Part shown: piece after piece, positions 33,701-41,774 of the stretch | How the letters are laid out: each line of letters opens with the position of its first letter | How positions within the stretch are numbered: position 1 is the stretch's first letter | Origin: Pseudomonas violetae | GTDB taxonomy: Bacteria; Pseudomonadota; Gammaproteobacteria; Pseudomonadales; Pseudomonadaceae | DNA length: 64,000 nucleotides | Direction of reading: 5' to 3' | Assembly: GCF_023072615.1 (NCBI RefSeq) | Contig: NZ_JAKNRW010000001.1 | Coordinates: 62,001-126,000, forward strand | Notes under the pieces: model-generated | What the model was told of the DNA's origin: nothing | Databases searched by the model: none | The model's input: only the letters and a program-made list of their open reading frames with translations | Program-made: the position numbers and the translations under genes

Positions 33701-35823
33701 CAATGACTGCACTGATGAACTTCAGCAGAAATGCTATTACTCAAGGATGGATTGCGTTTTTTCGCACTCTGGCCTCAAACACCGGCATTAAATTTGTGTT
33801 TGGTGAAAACGAGCAAGCGCGTACAGACGGAAAAACCGTATATCTGCCAGCCTTGCCGGTGAACCTAACCGAAGACGACCTGACACTCACGAAAGCCTTT
33901 GGCTTTCACGAGGTTGGTCACTGCCAATTTTCCGATGTGGTGTTCTTCCAGGCCTTTGCCGCGAAGCACGGCGATTTTGCCCGCTTCCTGCTCAACGCCC
34001 TTGACGACGTCTACATGGAATACAAACAAACCCGCGCAACCCGCGAAGCTGAGATTTATTTTCGGCGTAAAGCGGGCATTTTGTTCGAACGCAAACAGTT
34101 CCGCGACGGCAGCAACTCTGTTGCTGAGGCCGTGGCCTGTTACGCGCTTTGCTATCTACGTGCTGATCGTTGGAGTGAGTACCGTGACCCGCTTGCGGTG
34201 ATTGAGGCTAACTTCAACAAGCACTTCGGTGTTCACGCTGAAAACGTACGTGGCAACCTCAATGACATTCTGATCAACGAGTTCCCCAGTGTTGATTCGA
34301 CTCAAGATGCTGGCAGCCTCTCGCTGCGAATCATCTCGATGCTGAAAGCTCTGAGTGACGATGAGGAGAAGAAGAAGGAGGAGGAGGACCAGGGTCAAGA
34401 CTCGCAGGAGGGTGGGCAACCATCGTCCAATAGCGGCTCATCAGACGACCAAGGTCAAAGCGGCCAAGGTGACAAAGCTCAGTCGGGTAGTACTGACGAG
34501 CAACAGCCAGGCAACGCGCAAAAAGATGGCAAAGGCGGCGCCGAGGGCGAGTCGAAGCCTCAGAGCGGAAACGAGTCTAGCAACGACGGTGGTCAGGGTG
34601 ACGCTCAGCCTCAGGGCGGCGACCAGCCTGGCGACGGAAAGGGCAAAGGTGAGTCGAAGCCTGATAGTGGAAACGAGTCCGGTGCTGACGATGGTCAGAG
34701 CGGGGCGGGGGAGTGCGGCAAAGATGGCACCCAAGATCACAACGACGGTTCAGGATCGGCCAATGGTCGGTCTCTGAAGGAAATTGTTGACGAGATTCTT
34801 AATGCCAAGGGGCTTGGTGATAAAGAGGTGTTTGACGACCGTGAGGCCGTTACCACTGTCTCCAAGTCTGTCCAAGCTGGTACTAACCCCAACTACAAGG
34901 GTCAAACGCTTGCTCCAAAATGCGTCATCGACGGCAAATTGGATGCGGCGCCTGGCAAGGCTGGTAAAGGCTTTGGAGGAGGCGCGGGCAATAAGGAAGT
35001 TGTCGACGGGATGTCTGTATGTCCCCAAGACGCCGACGAGGTGCGTGCGATGGAGCGACGCCTAGGCCGCAAGGCTCAGGTGCTTGCAAGCAAGCTGCAA
35101 GGCTTGCTTATGCAACAGGAAGAAGCGGAGTCGTATTCGACTCACCGCGGACAACTGGGGCAGAACCACCTCTACCGTCTTAGCTTGGGCGATGTGCGTC
35201 TTTTCACACAAAGTGAGGAGACCGAGCGTCCTACTACGGCGGTGTCAATCGTTGTCGATCTTTCCAGCTCAACGCAGGATAAGAACGACAAACTGTTTGC
35301 TAAGGGGGAAAAACCTCAGTTCGAAGCCGCTGTGGCTCCGAGCACACTGAGGTCGATCCTTGAATCTGTGGTGCTTCTCGAGGACGTCTTTAACAAGATC
35401 GGTTGCCCACGTGAGGTTCTTGGATTTGCCCCTAAGGGTGGCGAACTGATGACTATGGTTCGTTCATTCGGCGACAGTAATCAAACCGCTCTCAAGCGCA
35501 TTGGCGGCCTTCGGCATGTAGCCGGTGGTGGTCACACTCCAATTGGCGAAGCTGTATTCCATGCGGGGCGTCGTCTATTGACCCACGAGGCAAATCGGAA
35601 AGTGATGTTTGTACTGACCGATGGCGCTCCTGGCGATGTAGCGAAGGCAACTGAGATGACACGCTTCTGCGAAAGCAGCGGTATACGGGTGGTGTATTTG
35701 GTGATTGGTGACAAGGTCCGAACGGACTGGCTTACCAAGGCCGGGTTCCCATTTGCGGTTGCATTAACGAGTGACGAAGTAGCTCCTACATTGCTTGCTG
35801 AAGCCAAAAAGCTTCTGTTGTAA
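33697..35823 (+). CDS. VWA-domain protein with HExxH metallopeptidase-like motif (CobT-like)
   Basis: The 708-residue protein has three parts. The first 220 residues are globular and hold HEVGH near residue 71, a zinc-protease-type motif. Residues about 225-355 are a low-complexity, acidic, Gly/Ser/Gln-rich spacer. The rest ends in a von Willebrand factor A domain with MIDAS motif DLSSST near residue 521 and a later FVLTDGAPGD. This is the CobT-like partner of the MoxR/CobS ATPase at 30,177. Together they probably form a metal-handling or complex-remodelling chaperone. Whether the HExxH cuts anything is unknown. Confidence 0.85.
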   Translation: MTMTALMNFSRNAITQGWIAFFRTLASNTGIKFVFGENEQARTDGKTVYLPALPVNLTEDDLTLTKAFGFHEVGHCQFSDVVFFQAFAAKHGDFARFLLNALDDVYMEYKQTRATREAEIYFRRKAGILFERKQFRDGSNSVAEAVACYALCYLRADRWSEYRDPLAVIEANFNKHFGVHAENVRGNLNDILINEFPSVDSTQDAGSLSLRIISMLKALSDDEEKKKEEEDQGQDSQEGGQPSSNSGSSDDQGQSGQGDKAQSGSTDEQQPGNAQKDGKGGAEGESKPQSGNESSNDGGQGDAQPQGGDQPGDGKGKGESKPDSGNESGADDGQSGAGECGKDGTQDHNDGSGSANGRSLKEIVDEILNAKGLGDKEVFDDREAVTTVSKSVQAGTNPNYKGQTLAPKCVIDGKLDAAPGKAGKGFGGGAGNKEVVDGMSVCPQDADEVRAMERRLGRKAQVLASKLQGLLMQQEEAESYSTHRGQLGQNHLYRLSLGDVRLFTQSEETERPTTAVSIVVDLSSSTQDKNDKLFAKGEKPQFEAAVAPSTLRSILESVVLLEDVFNKIGCPREVLGFAPKGGELMTMVRSFGDSNQTALKRIGGLRHVAGGGHTPIGEAVFHAGRRLLTHEANRKVMFVLTDGAPGDVAKATEMTRFCESSGIRVVYLVIGDKVRTDWLTKAGFPFAVALTSDEVAPTLLAEAKKLLL

Positions 35824-35924
35824 CAAACCAACTACCCACCTGGGTTCTCAGAGGTCTCGACCTCTGAACGCCCAGGTAGCACTGGGCGTTTTCATTAATG
35901 CCCCTGCTCGGGTGCGAGGTTGTT
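35824..35924 (+). promoter_or_regulatory. A-A'-A'' leader element, copy L5
   Basis: A ACCTGGG, an inner hairpin CAGAGGTC/GACCTCTG, A' CGCCCAGGT, then A'' CTGGGCG followed by TTTT. The A'-A'' pair looks like an intrinsic terminator and the A-A' pair like its anti-terminator. Confidence 0.75.
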
Positions 35925-36212
35925 ATGTCAGGCCTTATAAACTATGACTACGTCGAAGTAGCCATTTCGGCGTTAAACGATCACTGCATAGAACCGGATG
36001 CCATCTCACTGGAAACAGTCGAGGGGCATGCGTTTTCGGCTGGCTTTTATGGTTATCCATGGGCTGCCCCAGCTGTGATCAAAGCCACTCCTGCCCTGCT
36101 GAAAGGTTGGAACCAGGGGTGGCAGGCAGCGCTTAAGCGCGATCAGAAAGTTTTGGCAGCGGAAAGGCCGAGGGGAAACCCAAGGTGTTATTTGCTGATG
36201 GGTTACTTGTAG
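35925..36212 (+). CDS. small hypothetical protein
   Basis: The 95-residue protein begins MSGLINYDYVEVAISALND. It has a motif GWNQGWQAALKRD like those of the small proteins at 29,563 (WSRGFANGLRDA) and 36,351 (FSIGLKARV), suggesting a small family in this region. No function is known. Leader L5 precedes it. Confidence 0.5.
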   Translation: MSGLINYDYVEVAISALNDHCIEPDAISLETVEGHAFSAGFYGYPWAAPAVIKATPALLKGWNQGWQAALKRDQKVLAAERPRGNPRCYLLMGYL

Positions 36213-36350
36213 CCCTACCTTCTCATCCAGGTGAGCCCCAAAGGGTAAACCTTGCTGGGTGTTTTTCGAGACGTAGTGCTCGATTTCACCTGGCCCCGTG
36301 ACCAGGTGTTGTTATTTCAATGCCCCGACACGGCGGGAGCGAGTTAGACC
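36213..36350 (+). promoter_or_regulatory. A-A'-A'' leader element, copy L6
   Basis: A CCAGGTGA, A' TCACCTGG, A'' CCAGGTG followed by TTGTTATTT. The segments are unrelated in sequence to L1 yet fully complementary in the same order. A GCCCCG/CGGCGGG stem follows. Confidence 0.75.
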
Positions 36351-36593
36351 ATGGACCTAGTTGATCGAGCTACAAGCGCACTCTCGAACAGTGTTCCAGC
36401 ATCAGGTTCCCCTGCTGAAAGGCAGGCTATCGATGCCGCGTGCAATGCTGGCTTCAACGCGCCTCCGGGCGCGTCAATACCAGCGCAATTCGACGACTTT
36501 CCTCTCCTTCGGGAGTGGTTTTCGATCGGGCTAAAAGCGCGTGTTCACACGTGTCATGTTGATACATCAGACGGTTTCGGCTTCGGTCGATAA
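36351..36593 (+). CDS. small hypothetical protein
   Basis: The 80-residue protein begins MDLVDRATSALSNSV. It is probably helical with no recognisable domain. The start follows the conserved leader L6 directly. The function is unknown. Confidence 0.45.
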   Translation: MDLVDRATSALSNSVPASGSPAERQAIDAACNAGFNAPPGASIPAQFDDFPLLREWFSIGLKARVHTCHVDTSDGFGFGR

Positions 36594-36599
36594 GTCTCA

Positions 36600-36758
36600 G
36601 GGGTTCCGTATAGAACCCCGTCTCCTCCTAGTGAGCTGGATCAAACATCCGGCTCACGCCGGGTGTTTGCTCGAGTTTATTACTCGAATCGCACCCGGCT
36701 CCGGCCCCGGGTGTTTAATAAATTTGCCCCGTGGTCCGGCGGGTGCGAGAGCTATACC
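36600..36758 (+). promoter_or_regulatory. A-A'-A'' leader element, copy L7
   Basis: GGGGTTC/GAACCCC first hairpin. GTGAGCTGGAT (36631-36641) pairs with ATCCGGCTCAC (36647-36657). A GCCGGGTG (36658-36665) encloses a CTCGAG/CTCGAA hairpin; A' CACCCGGC (36692-36699); A'' CCGGGTG (36707-36713). Then the CCCCG/CGGCGGG stem and ATG 36759. Confidence 0.78.
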
Positions 36759-38003
36759 ATGACTGACACTAACGTAAACAACTCTGTTCAAATCGTCGCC
36801 CAAACAGCTGAAACTGAAGTTGCGGTACTCAATCATCAAATCAAATGCATTTCCGAAGATCGTCAGATCGACATGAAAGACATTGATGTGGTTGTTGGGG
36901 AGTTGCCGAAGGAAGCTCGGAAGCTGCTCTGCGAGAAGATCTTTCCTAAAGACTTCCTGCGTCCGTATCACCGCATCCGTGAGCAAGCGGAAGAGGTGCT
37001 TGATAAAGAAGGCTCCATCAAAACCGATCTCGGTGGCATCAACACTATTGCCTCGGCAGTGGAGAAGACCAAGGAGCTGGAAGTACTCAAAGCAGCTTGG
37101 AATCAGTTGTTGGTAAAAGACGAAGTCCGCTACACCGTAATGTGCCAAGAGCACTTGCTGATGTTGGCGGGTAAGGCAATAGCGGGTGGTGCTGATCAGT
37201 TGCTCGTTACGAAATTGACGAGTCACCTGGTTAAGCGTCAGCCGTCTTGGGACGAGGTGAAGAAGAGCCTCAGCTTCGCGTACAGCGTCCATATCATCAA
37301 CTTGGATGGTAAGGACTTTAATGCTGACCTATGGGTGGCGCAGCGCGACAGCGTTGTAGCCCTGCGTGAGGGTGTAATGGGTGCCTGCGTTCAGCACGTT
37401 TGTGGTGAAGCGTTGGCAATATACAAGCTGGTAACAAGCAAAGATCGGGTCACTGATAGTGGTCTGATTAAGCTGAACCCGCGCACGATTAAACGTGCAC
37501 GAGCAATGACTGCAAAGCTGGCTCCGCTGGCTTTCATTCACAAGCTGATCAAGCCGCTCCATGACGCCCTTGAGGCTGAAATGGCGAAGCTGCCTGATTC
37601 GGGTCACATGACTGCTGGAGAGTTCTCGAACTTTGAACAGTGCCTCCTTGCGCTGCGTGATCAGACGAAAGTCATCGATCATCTGCAAAAAGGGACACCG
37701 CTCATCACGATCGTGGCTTCGCCACAGCAGTCTCTGCTCAGCGCTTCTGCGCCGCAGAACGCAGCTGTTACCACGCCTGTCCAGGGCAACGTAGCTCAAC
37801 AGCAAAACGCAACAACCGCCCCCGCGGTTGTTTCGACCTCGGCAGAAGTCACCTCGGTGGCTGAAACCGCTTTAGAGGCATCGACTCCGGTTGTTGTCGC
37901 GGACGCTATTGATGTGAAGCAAGAGGAAGCGGTCCCGGCCGTTGAATCAAGCGTACCTGCCTCACAACTCGCCACTGGCCAGTCCATGAGCTTCTACTTC
38001 TAA
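36759..38003 (+). CDS. DUF3150-like protein
   Basis: The 414-residue protein begins MTDTNVNNSVQIVAQTAE. The central part is helical (residues about 60-330), including FLRPYHRIREQAEEVL, which recalls DUF3150 proteins that neighbour CobS/CobT-like genes on plasmids; the family call is from memory. The last 90 residues are a disordered Ala/Val/Thr/Pro-rich tail. Context suggests a third member of the AAA+/VWA module. Confidence 0.6.
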   Translation: MTDTNVNNSVQIVAQTAETEVAVLNHQIKCISEDRQIDMKDIDVVVGELPKEARKLLCEKIFPKDFLRPYHRIREQAEEVLDKEGSIKTDLGGINTIASAVEKTKELEVLKAAWNQLLVKDEVRYTVMCQEHLLMLAGKAIAGGADQLLVTKLTSHLVKRQPSWDEVKKSLSFAYSVHIINLDGKDFNADLWVAQRDSVVALREGVMGACVQHVCGEALAIYKLVTSKDRVTDSGLIKLNPRTIKRARAMTAKLAPLAFIHKLIKPLHDALEAEMAKLPDSGHMTAGEFSNFEQCLLALRDQTKVIDHLQKGTPLITIVASPQQSLLSASAPQNAAVTTPVQGNVAQQQNATTAPAVVSTSAEVTSVAETALEASTPVVVADAIDVKQEEAVPAVESSVPASQLATGQSMSFYF

Positions 38004-38075
38004 GTTACTCCTCTCCCAACCCTGACGGGCCACCACGCCCCGTCAGGGGAGTGGTGCGCCTTTTTGGAGCGCACT
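38004..38075 (+). promoter_or_regulatory. leader with competing helices and sequestered ribosome site
   Basis: CCTGACGGG pairs with CCCCGTCAGG. The loop segment CCACCAC is also complementary to GTGGTG downstream. Finally GTGCGCC-ttttt-GGAGCGCAC forms a hairpin that holds the GGAG ribosome site of the next gene. Confidence 0.6.
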
Positions 38076-38990
38076 ATGCAAACTGATCTTTTCGGCGAAG
38101 CAATCGCCACACCATCCGTTAGAACTCAGGCTCAGCGTAAGGTCACCAGCACTAAGCTGGTTTTTGATCGCAAAGCGCTGTGGTCCACCTCTGGATACCT
38201 GCCTGGTGCTGTTCAGGTTGAAAAGGAAAACTTGGCGGAAGCCACGTCGACCTCAGATACCCGTTCAGATAACGCCACCCTTGAGCGATTGGAGCAGGCC
38301 CTTGGGCTTGAACCACTCACGAAAAATGGGCAGTGGGTAAGCGACGCGTTGGGGTATCACTACCGGCGTAAGGGCAAACCCTTCACAGGTGCAAAACGAT
38401 TCGGGGAGAAGGGAAGTCTTCTCCGGGATTTGAACAAGCAACTCACGTTGACCTCTGCGAGGGACGCGATCGAGCCGCTGTTCACCGATCCATGTTCCTG
38501 GTTAGTTATCAACTCAATCATCGTCTTAGACGTTCGACTGAGGATGATGGCGGCCGACGAGGACCACCAATCGTGTCTCAAAGCATTTCTAGGCGTCCTG
38601 GCACAGCATGACTTCATCGACAACTCGCGTACGGGAGAGACCATTCGGTCGCTCACAAGGCGGGATCAGAGTCGGGATAGGCGTGCAGCTGCTCGGGCAG
38701 CCAAAGGACTTCCACCCCTCGAGGTAGCGGTAAAACCCAGCAAAGTTGAAAGCCTTGGCAACAAGGCTCCAGCCGCAGGGAAAGCAGTCTCGATCGCTGC
38801 AGCTGAAAACTTGGATATTGACGATCTTGCTGAGGAAATCCTCGCGCCAGAAAGTGATTGTCCTGAACCTCTCGTTGAGCTTGATGAAGATGAGGAGTTC
38901 GTAGTTAAGGCAGGCAGCAAGGAAAGACCGATTTCAAGGGATCTCATTGAGGCCTTTGAATCGGATGACTTTGACGACGAATCTTACTAA
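38076..38990 (+). CDS. hypothetical protein with disordered acidic tail
   Basis: The 304-residue protein begins MQTDLFGEAIATPS. The N-terminal 50 residues and the C-terminal 95 residues are low-complexity, the tail strongly acidic (for example DEDEEF and ESDDFDDE). The middle is helical with an Arg-rich end (RRDQSRDRRAAARAA). MQTDLFGE resembles short clamp- or polymerase-contact N-termini, but this is only an impression. No domain is named. Confidence 0.6.
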   Translation: MQTDLFGEAIATPSVRTQAQRKVTSTKLVFDRKALWSTSGYLPGAVQVEKENLAEATSTSDTRSDNATLERLEQALGLEPLTKNGQWVSDALGYHYRRKGKPFTGAKRFGEKGSLLRDLNKQLTLTSARDAIEPLFTDPCSWLVINSIIVLDVRLRMMAADEDHQSCLKAFLGVLAQHDFIDNSRTGETIRSLTRRDQSRDRRAAARAAKGLPPLEVAVKPSKVESLGNKAPAAGKAVSIAAAENLDIDDLAEEILAPESDCPEPLVELDEDEEFVVKAGSKERPISRDLIEAFESDDFDDESY

Positions 38991-39086
38991 CTGATGTTCG
39001 AGAGGCGCAGCCGGCGCCCTCTCCAAATTTCTATAGCCACCAAAGGTGTGCGAGCTGAGGTCCGGCCCTCAGTAGGAGATAAAAAA
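38991..39086 (+). promoter_or_regulatory. structured leader of the 39,087 gene
   Basis: Hairpins GAGAGGCGC/GGCGCCCTCTC and CTGAGG/CCCTCAG precede a TAGGAG ribosome site. Confidence 0.5.
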
Positions 39087-39698
39087 ATGAAAACCTATAT
39101 CAAAACCAAGATGGTTGAATACGTTGATGTCACTGTAATAAATGCCGCGAAGTTACTCTGGAAGGTGATGAAGGTTTTTGACCCTCGGCCCATCCAAGCC
39201 CACTACGCAGCACGTAAACCAGTTGTTAACGTTGAGATCACCAAGTGTTTTTCACTTCGTGCTGAAGATGCGGAACAAAACATCGCTCGCTTGGCGAACT
39301 GCCATATTGGCAGTAGCACTGGGCGGGGGCGTTCGGGTTTAGTTAGTCGTAAAGGGCTGATCAAAATCTATAACGCTGAGAACGGAAAGTTCCTGATGAT
39401 CCGCGCCCAAGGTTGTCAAACCAGAGCCGGTGAAAAACAGATTCCTCGGGACGGAATTGCGTTGAATTACGACGCGAAGAAAGCTCTTGGAATCGTTAAA
39501 AATCAAGAGGATGGGCTTCAATTGTTTATCGGCAAAGCCAATATAAATGATGAGGAGTTCTATCATTGTTATATCGACCCTGATGCAAGTAGCCGTACTG
39601 CTCGCGCACTTGGTTGGTATCTAGCAATTGGCGGTACAGTGTATGGGTTATTACAGGTTTCTATGAGTTTTATAGAGGCTTCCCTTCATCTGTTCTAA
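39087..39698 (+). CDS. hypothetical protein with a C-terminal membrane segment
   Basis: ATG 39087 follows TAGGAG. The 203-residue protein (MKTYIKTKMVEYVDVTVIN at the start) is mixed alpha/beta and ends in a hydrophobic stretch (residues about 178-200, YLAIGGTVYGLLQVSMSF), suggesting a tail anchor. Codon use is somewhat AT-richer than in its neighbours. No family is recognised. Confidence 0.55.
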   Translation: MKTYIKTKMVEYVDVTVINAAKLLWKVMKVFDPRPIQAHYAARKPVVNVEITKCFSLRAEDAEQNIARLANCHIGSSTGRGRSGLVSRKGLIKIYNAENGKFLMIRAQGCQTRAGEKQIPRDGIALNYDAKKALGIVKNQEDGLQLFIGKANINDEEFYHCYIDPDASSRTARALGWYLAIGGTVYGLLQVSMSFIEASLHLF

Positions 39699-39812
39699 GT
39701 AACCGGTAACGGCGCCCCTCCTTATGGAGGGGGCGGGCGTTACCTCCAAGCATCTTCGCAAGGATGTTTGGAGGTGGCGCCCGCCCCCGATATCAGATGA
39801 GAAGGTGTCAAA
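39699..39812 (+). promoter_or_regulatory. A-A'-A'' type leader of the 39,813 gene
   Basis: GTAACGGCGCCCCTCC pairs with GGAGGGGGCGGGCGTTAC. The latter's GGGGGCGGGCG is also a perfect 11-base match to CGCCCGCCCCC downstream. Between them sits a CCTCCAAGCATC/GATGTTTGGAGG hairpin. A GAGAAGG ribosome site follows. Confidence 0.7.
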
Positions 39813-40193
39813 ATGATCGGTCTCTTTAGCAGTCAGTTGCCCCACTATGTTGCAGACCAAGGCTTTTCTTTCGAAGGCCATTTCCGAAACGGTGCTGAGT
39901 GCATACTCGCTCGCCCTGAGGCTCCTAAAGCACACTTTCCCGACTCCATGCCGCTTGAATTCGTTCGCGATACCATAGAGGCGTGGAATGTGGAGCTGAA
40001 GGGGTTCTATCCAGGCACGGGATACTACGCATTCGATCAGGAGTACGAGATGGCCAACCCAAGCTCTGGGCACGTGTTGGTGCTCTTTGCGGACGATAGC
40101 TTCTGCAACTCATTTTTAGGCAGCGTCGCGAGTGAGACACTACCGCCGAAGATTGGCGGTTCGATGAAGCAGTACTTCGGTGCGAGAGGCTAA
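39813..40193 (+). CDS. hypothetical protein, last gene of the leader-rich series
   Basis: The 126-residue soluble protein begins MIGLFSSQLPHYVADQGF. It has alpha/beta character and no recognisable domain. An intrinsic terminator lies 60 bases downstream, so it closes the 15-kb gene series that began at the primase-like gene. Confidence 0.55.
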   Translation: MIGLFSSQLPHYVADQGFSFEGHFRNGAECILARPEAPKAHFPDSMPLEFVRDTIEAWNVELKGFYPGTGYYAFDQEYEMANPSSGHVLVLFADDSFCNSFLGSVASETLPPKIGGSMKQYFGARG

Positions 40194-40252
40194 TTCCTTG
40201 AACACTACGTCTGCTGCGTCCTCAACCGGCGCGCGTGTACCTGGACACGCAC

Positions 40253-40280
40253 TGAGGGGCCGAACACTCGGCCCTTTTGC
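40253..40280 (+). terminator. intrinsic terminator closing the 15-kb gene series
   Basis: GGGCCGA pairs with TCGGCCC across ACAC, followed by TTTT. Confidence 0.75.
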
Positions 40281-40822
40281 CAACCATCCACTTTCCCTTC
40301 CCAAATTGACTAGACCCTCGCCCGGGTTCGGCACCGCAGTGCCTGGACTACAGCTGGTCGGCTAGCCAATATCCAAGATCCAGTCGCGGATTGTTCAAGA
40401 CGATGTGATCCGAAACGGAGCCCATCGCGCGCCACCTAAACCATATTCACCTTACTCAACCTTACGTTTTCTCGTTTCTCTGAGTTATCCATTCATCTAA
40501 CGATATCCCCAACACTGGCTGCCAAAAGCGGACTCGGTGGGCATCAGTTCGTCCAGATTTCCTCTCGGCATTTCTAGATTTCGATTCCACCCACCAGAAA
40601 GGTAGCGCTGAAGAGCTCTAGGCGGAATTCACTACAGAGGCGGCAGATACCCGGTATCTGATCACGGGATTGATCCAAGAGCGTTAGGGTAGGGTGTCGA
40701 CGTTCTAACCGTTATCCTAAGAGCGCAATACGTTCTGTTTGCGGATGCGCAGACTTTCTGAATTCTCGGCCCGCTGAGCCTCACTTGGTTCACCGCGCAC
40801 CGATTCGCTAGGAGCAAGGCTG
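40281..40822. other. 542-base region without a gene
   Basis: No coding frame with a ribosome site is seen on either strand. It holds one 17-base perfect palindrome, CAGATACCCGGTATCTG at 40644-40660, similar in style to the operators at 19.4 kb but with a different half-site. Otherwise nothing stands out. Confidence 0.5.
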
Positions 40823-41734
40823 TTGCTGATCGACTTTGAGTCTGTACACGCCACATACCTCAAAGGCTCAATGGCCGCGGGCACGTGGGCCTTTTCACCA
40901 GTGAATGCCGCAAATCCGAAGGTAGGGATGAACCTGAGCACTTTTCAGGTGTTTAGCAACGCCGGCCTTGGCGTGGCCGTCTACCTTAGAAACAGCGTCG
41001 ACGACGCGAATGTCGCCATCAAAGTCCACGTCGGGTTAAAGCTCGTATTCAGCCGCAAGCAAGAACAAAGCTATTTGCTATTCAATGATGACCAGCGCAT
41101 TACGATGACGCTGGATGTTGGTGGTGTGCGTGCACTCTACGCTTGGCTTGCTGGAGATAACTCGCGCTTCGAGTATGAAATAGCCCGGCCGGGCGCGCCA
41201 AAGAAGCTGATGACAGGTTTCGAAACCGATCAGACATTCCCTCTTACATTACGAGCTAGCGAGTCGGACCTTAACGGGGGCAGCAGGATGATCAGTGTTG
41301 GTTTATCCGACTCGGATATTTTCCACATCCAGCTGCACTGTCTGGCGCTCGCGAAGCTGCTCTATCCATGCATTTCGGACGCAGCCCTCATTGCTCACAT
41401 GAAGCCGCGTGTGAGGGCCCAGGAGAACTCCATCCCCTCTGAGCGAACCGATGCCGGGATCTACGTCGAACCCTCTCCAGCGCTAACAACACAGGCCACG
41501 GTCGCCGAACGAAAGTCTCAGGCTGTTGCGAAGCCTGGCCTGACAATCGATCAGTGCAAGAGGGCTGTGTACGGCGTGGGTAAGAGTAAGTGGCCGCGTA
41601 AGGACATCGAAACCATCGAATACATTCAGGGCGGGTCTGTTGAGGCTATGGATCGATTTGTAAAGGCCGGCAACGCAGGGGACTTCACCGAATGGGAACG
41701 GATTTACAATTTTCTGCACCCCGACGCCTGCTGA
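40823..41734 (+). CDS. hypothetical protein
   Basis: The 303-residue protein is read from TTG 40823 because TAGGAG lies at good spacing; ATG 40871 is an alternative. Residues 30-190 look like a beta-rich single domain (with SRKQEQSYLLFNDDQRITMT). A Pro/Thr-rich linker is followed by a short C-terminal helical domain, TIDQCKRAVYGVGKSKWPRK, possibly DNA-binding. The function is unknown. Confidence 0.55.
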   Translation: MLIDFESVHATYLKGSMAAGTWAFSPVNAANPKVGMNLSTFQVFSNAGLGVAVYLRNSVDDANVAIKVHVGLKLVFSRKQEQSYLLFNDDQRITMTLDVGGVRALYAWLAGDNSRFEYEIARPGAPKKLMTGFETDQTFPLTLRASESDLNGGSRMISVGLSDSDIFHIQLHCLALAKLLYPCISDAALIAHMKPRVRAQENSIPSERTDAGIYVEPSPALTTQATVAERKSQAVAKPGLTIDQCKRAVYGVGKSKWPRKDIETIEYIQGGSVEAMDRFVKAGNAGDFTEWERIYNFLHPDAC

Positions 41735-41746
41735 TTCTTCGATTTT

Positions 41747-41769
41747 GGTGCAGTGGTTCACCACTATTG
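41747..41769 (+). promoter_or_regulatory. GGNGCA-N9-CACTATT promoter-like motif (copy e)
   Basis: GGTGCA, nine bases, CACTATTG. It ends only five bases before ATG 41775, so transcription would begin at or near the start codon and the mRNA may be leaderless. Confidence 0.6.
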
Positions 41770-41774
41770 GTGGT

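Noticed and set aside
29442..39812. CRISPR array or transposon ends for the repeated intergenic sequences
   Set aside because: The repeats are 100-160 bases, irregularly spaced, always just before start codons, and conserved by structure rather than by exact sequence; no transposase is nearby.
25403..40193. Integrated prophage
   Set aside because: No capsid, tail, terminase, lysis or integrase genes; the AAA+/VWA and primase genes also occur on plasmids.
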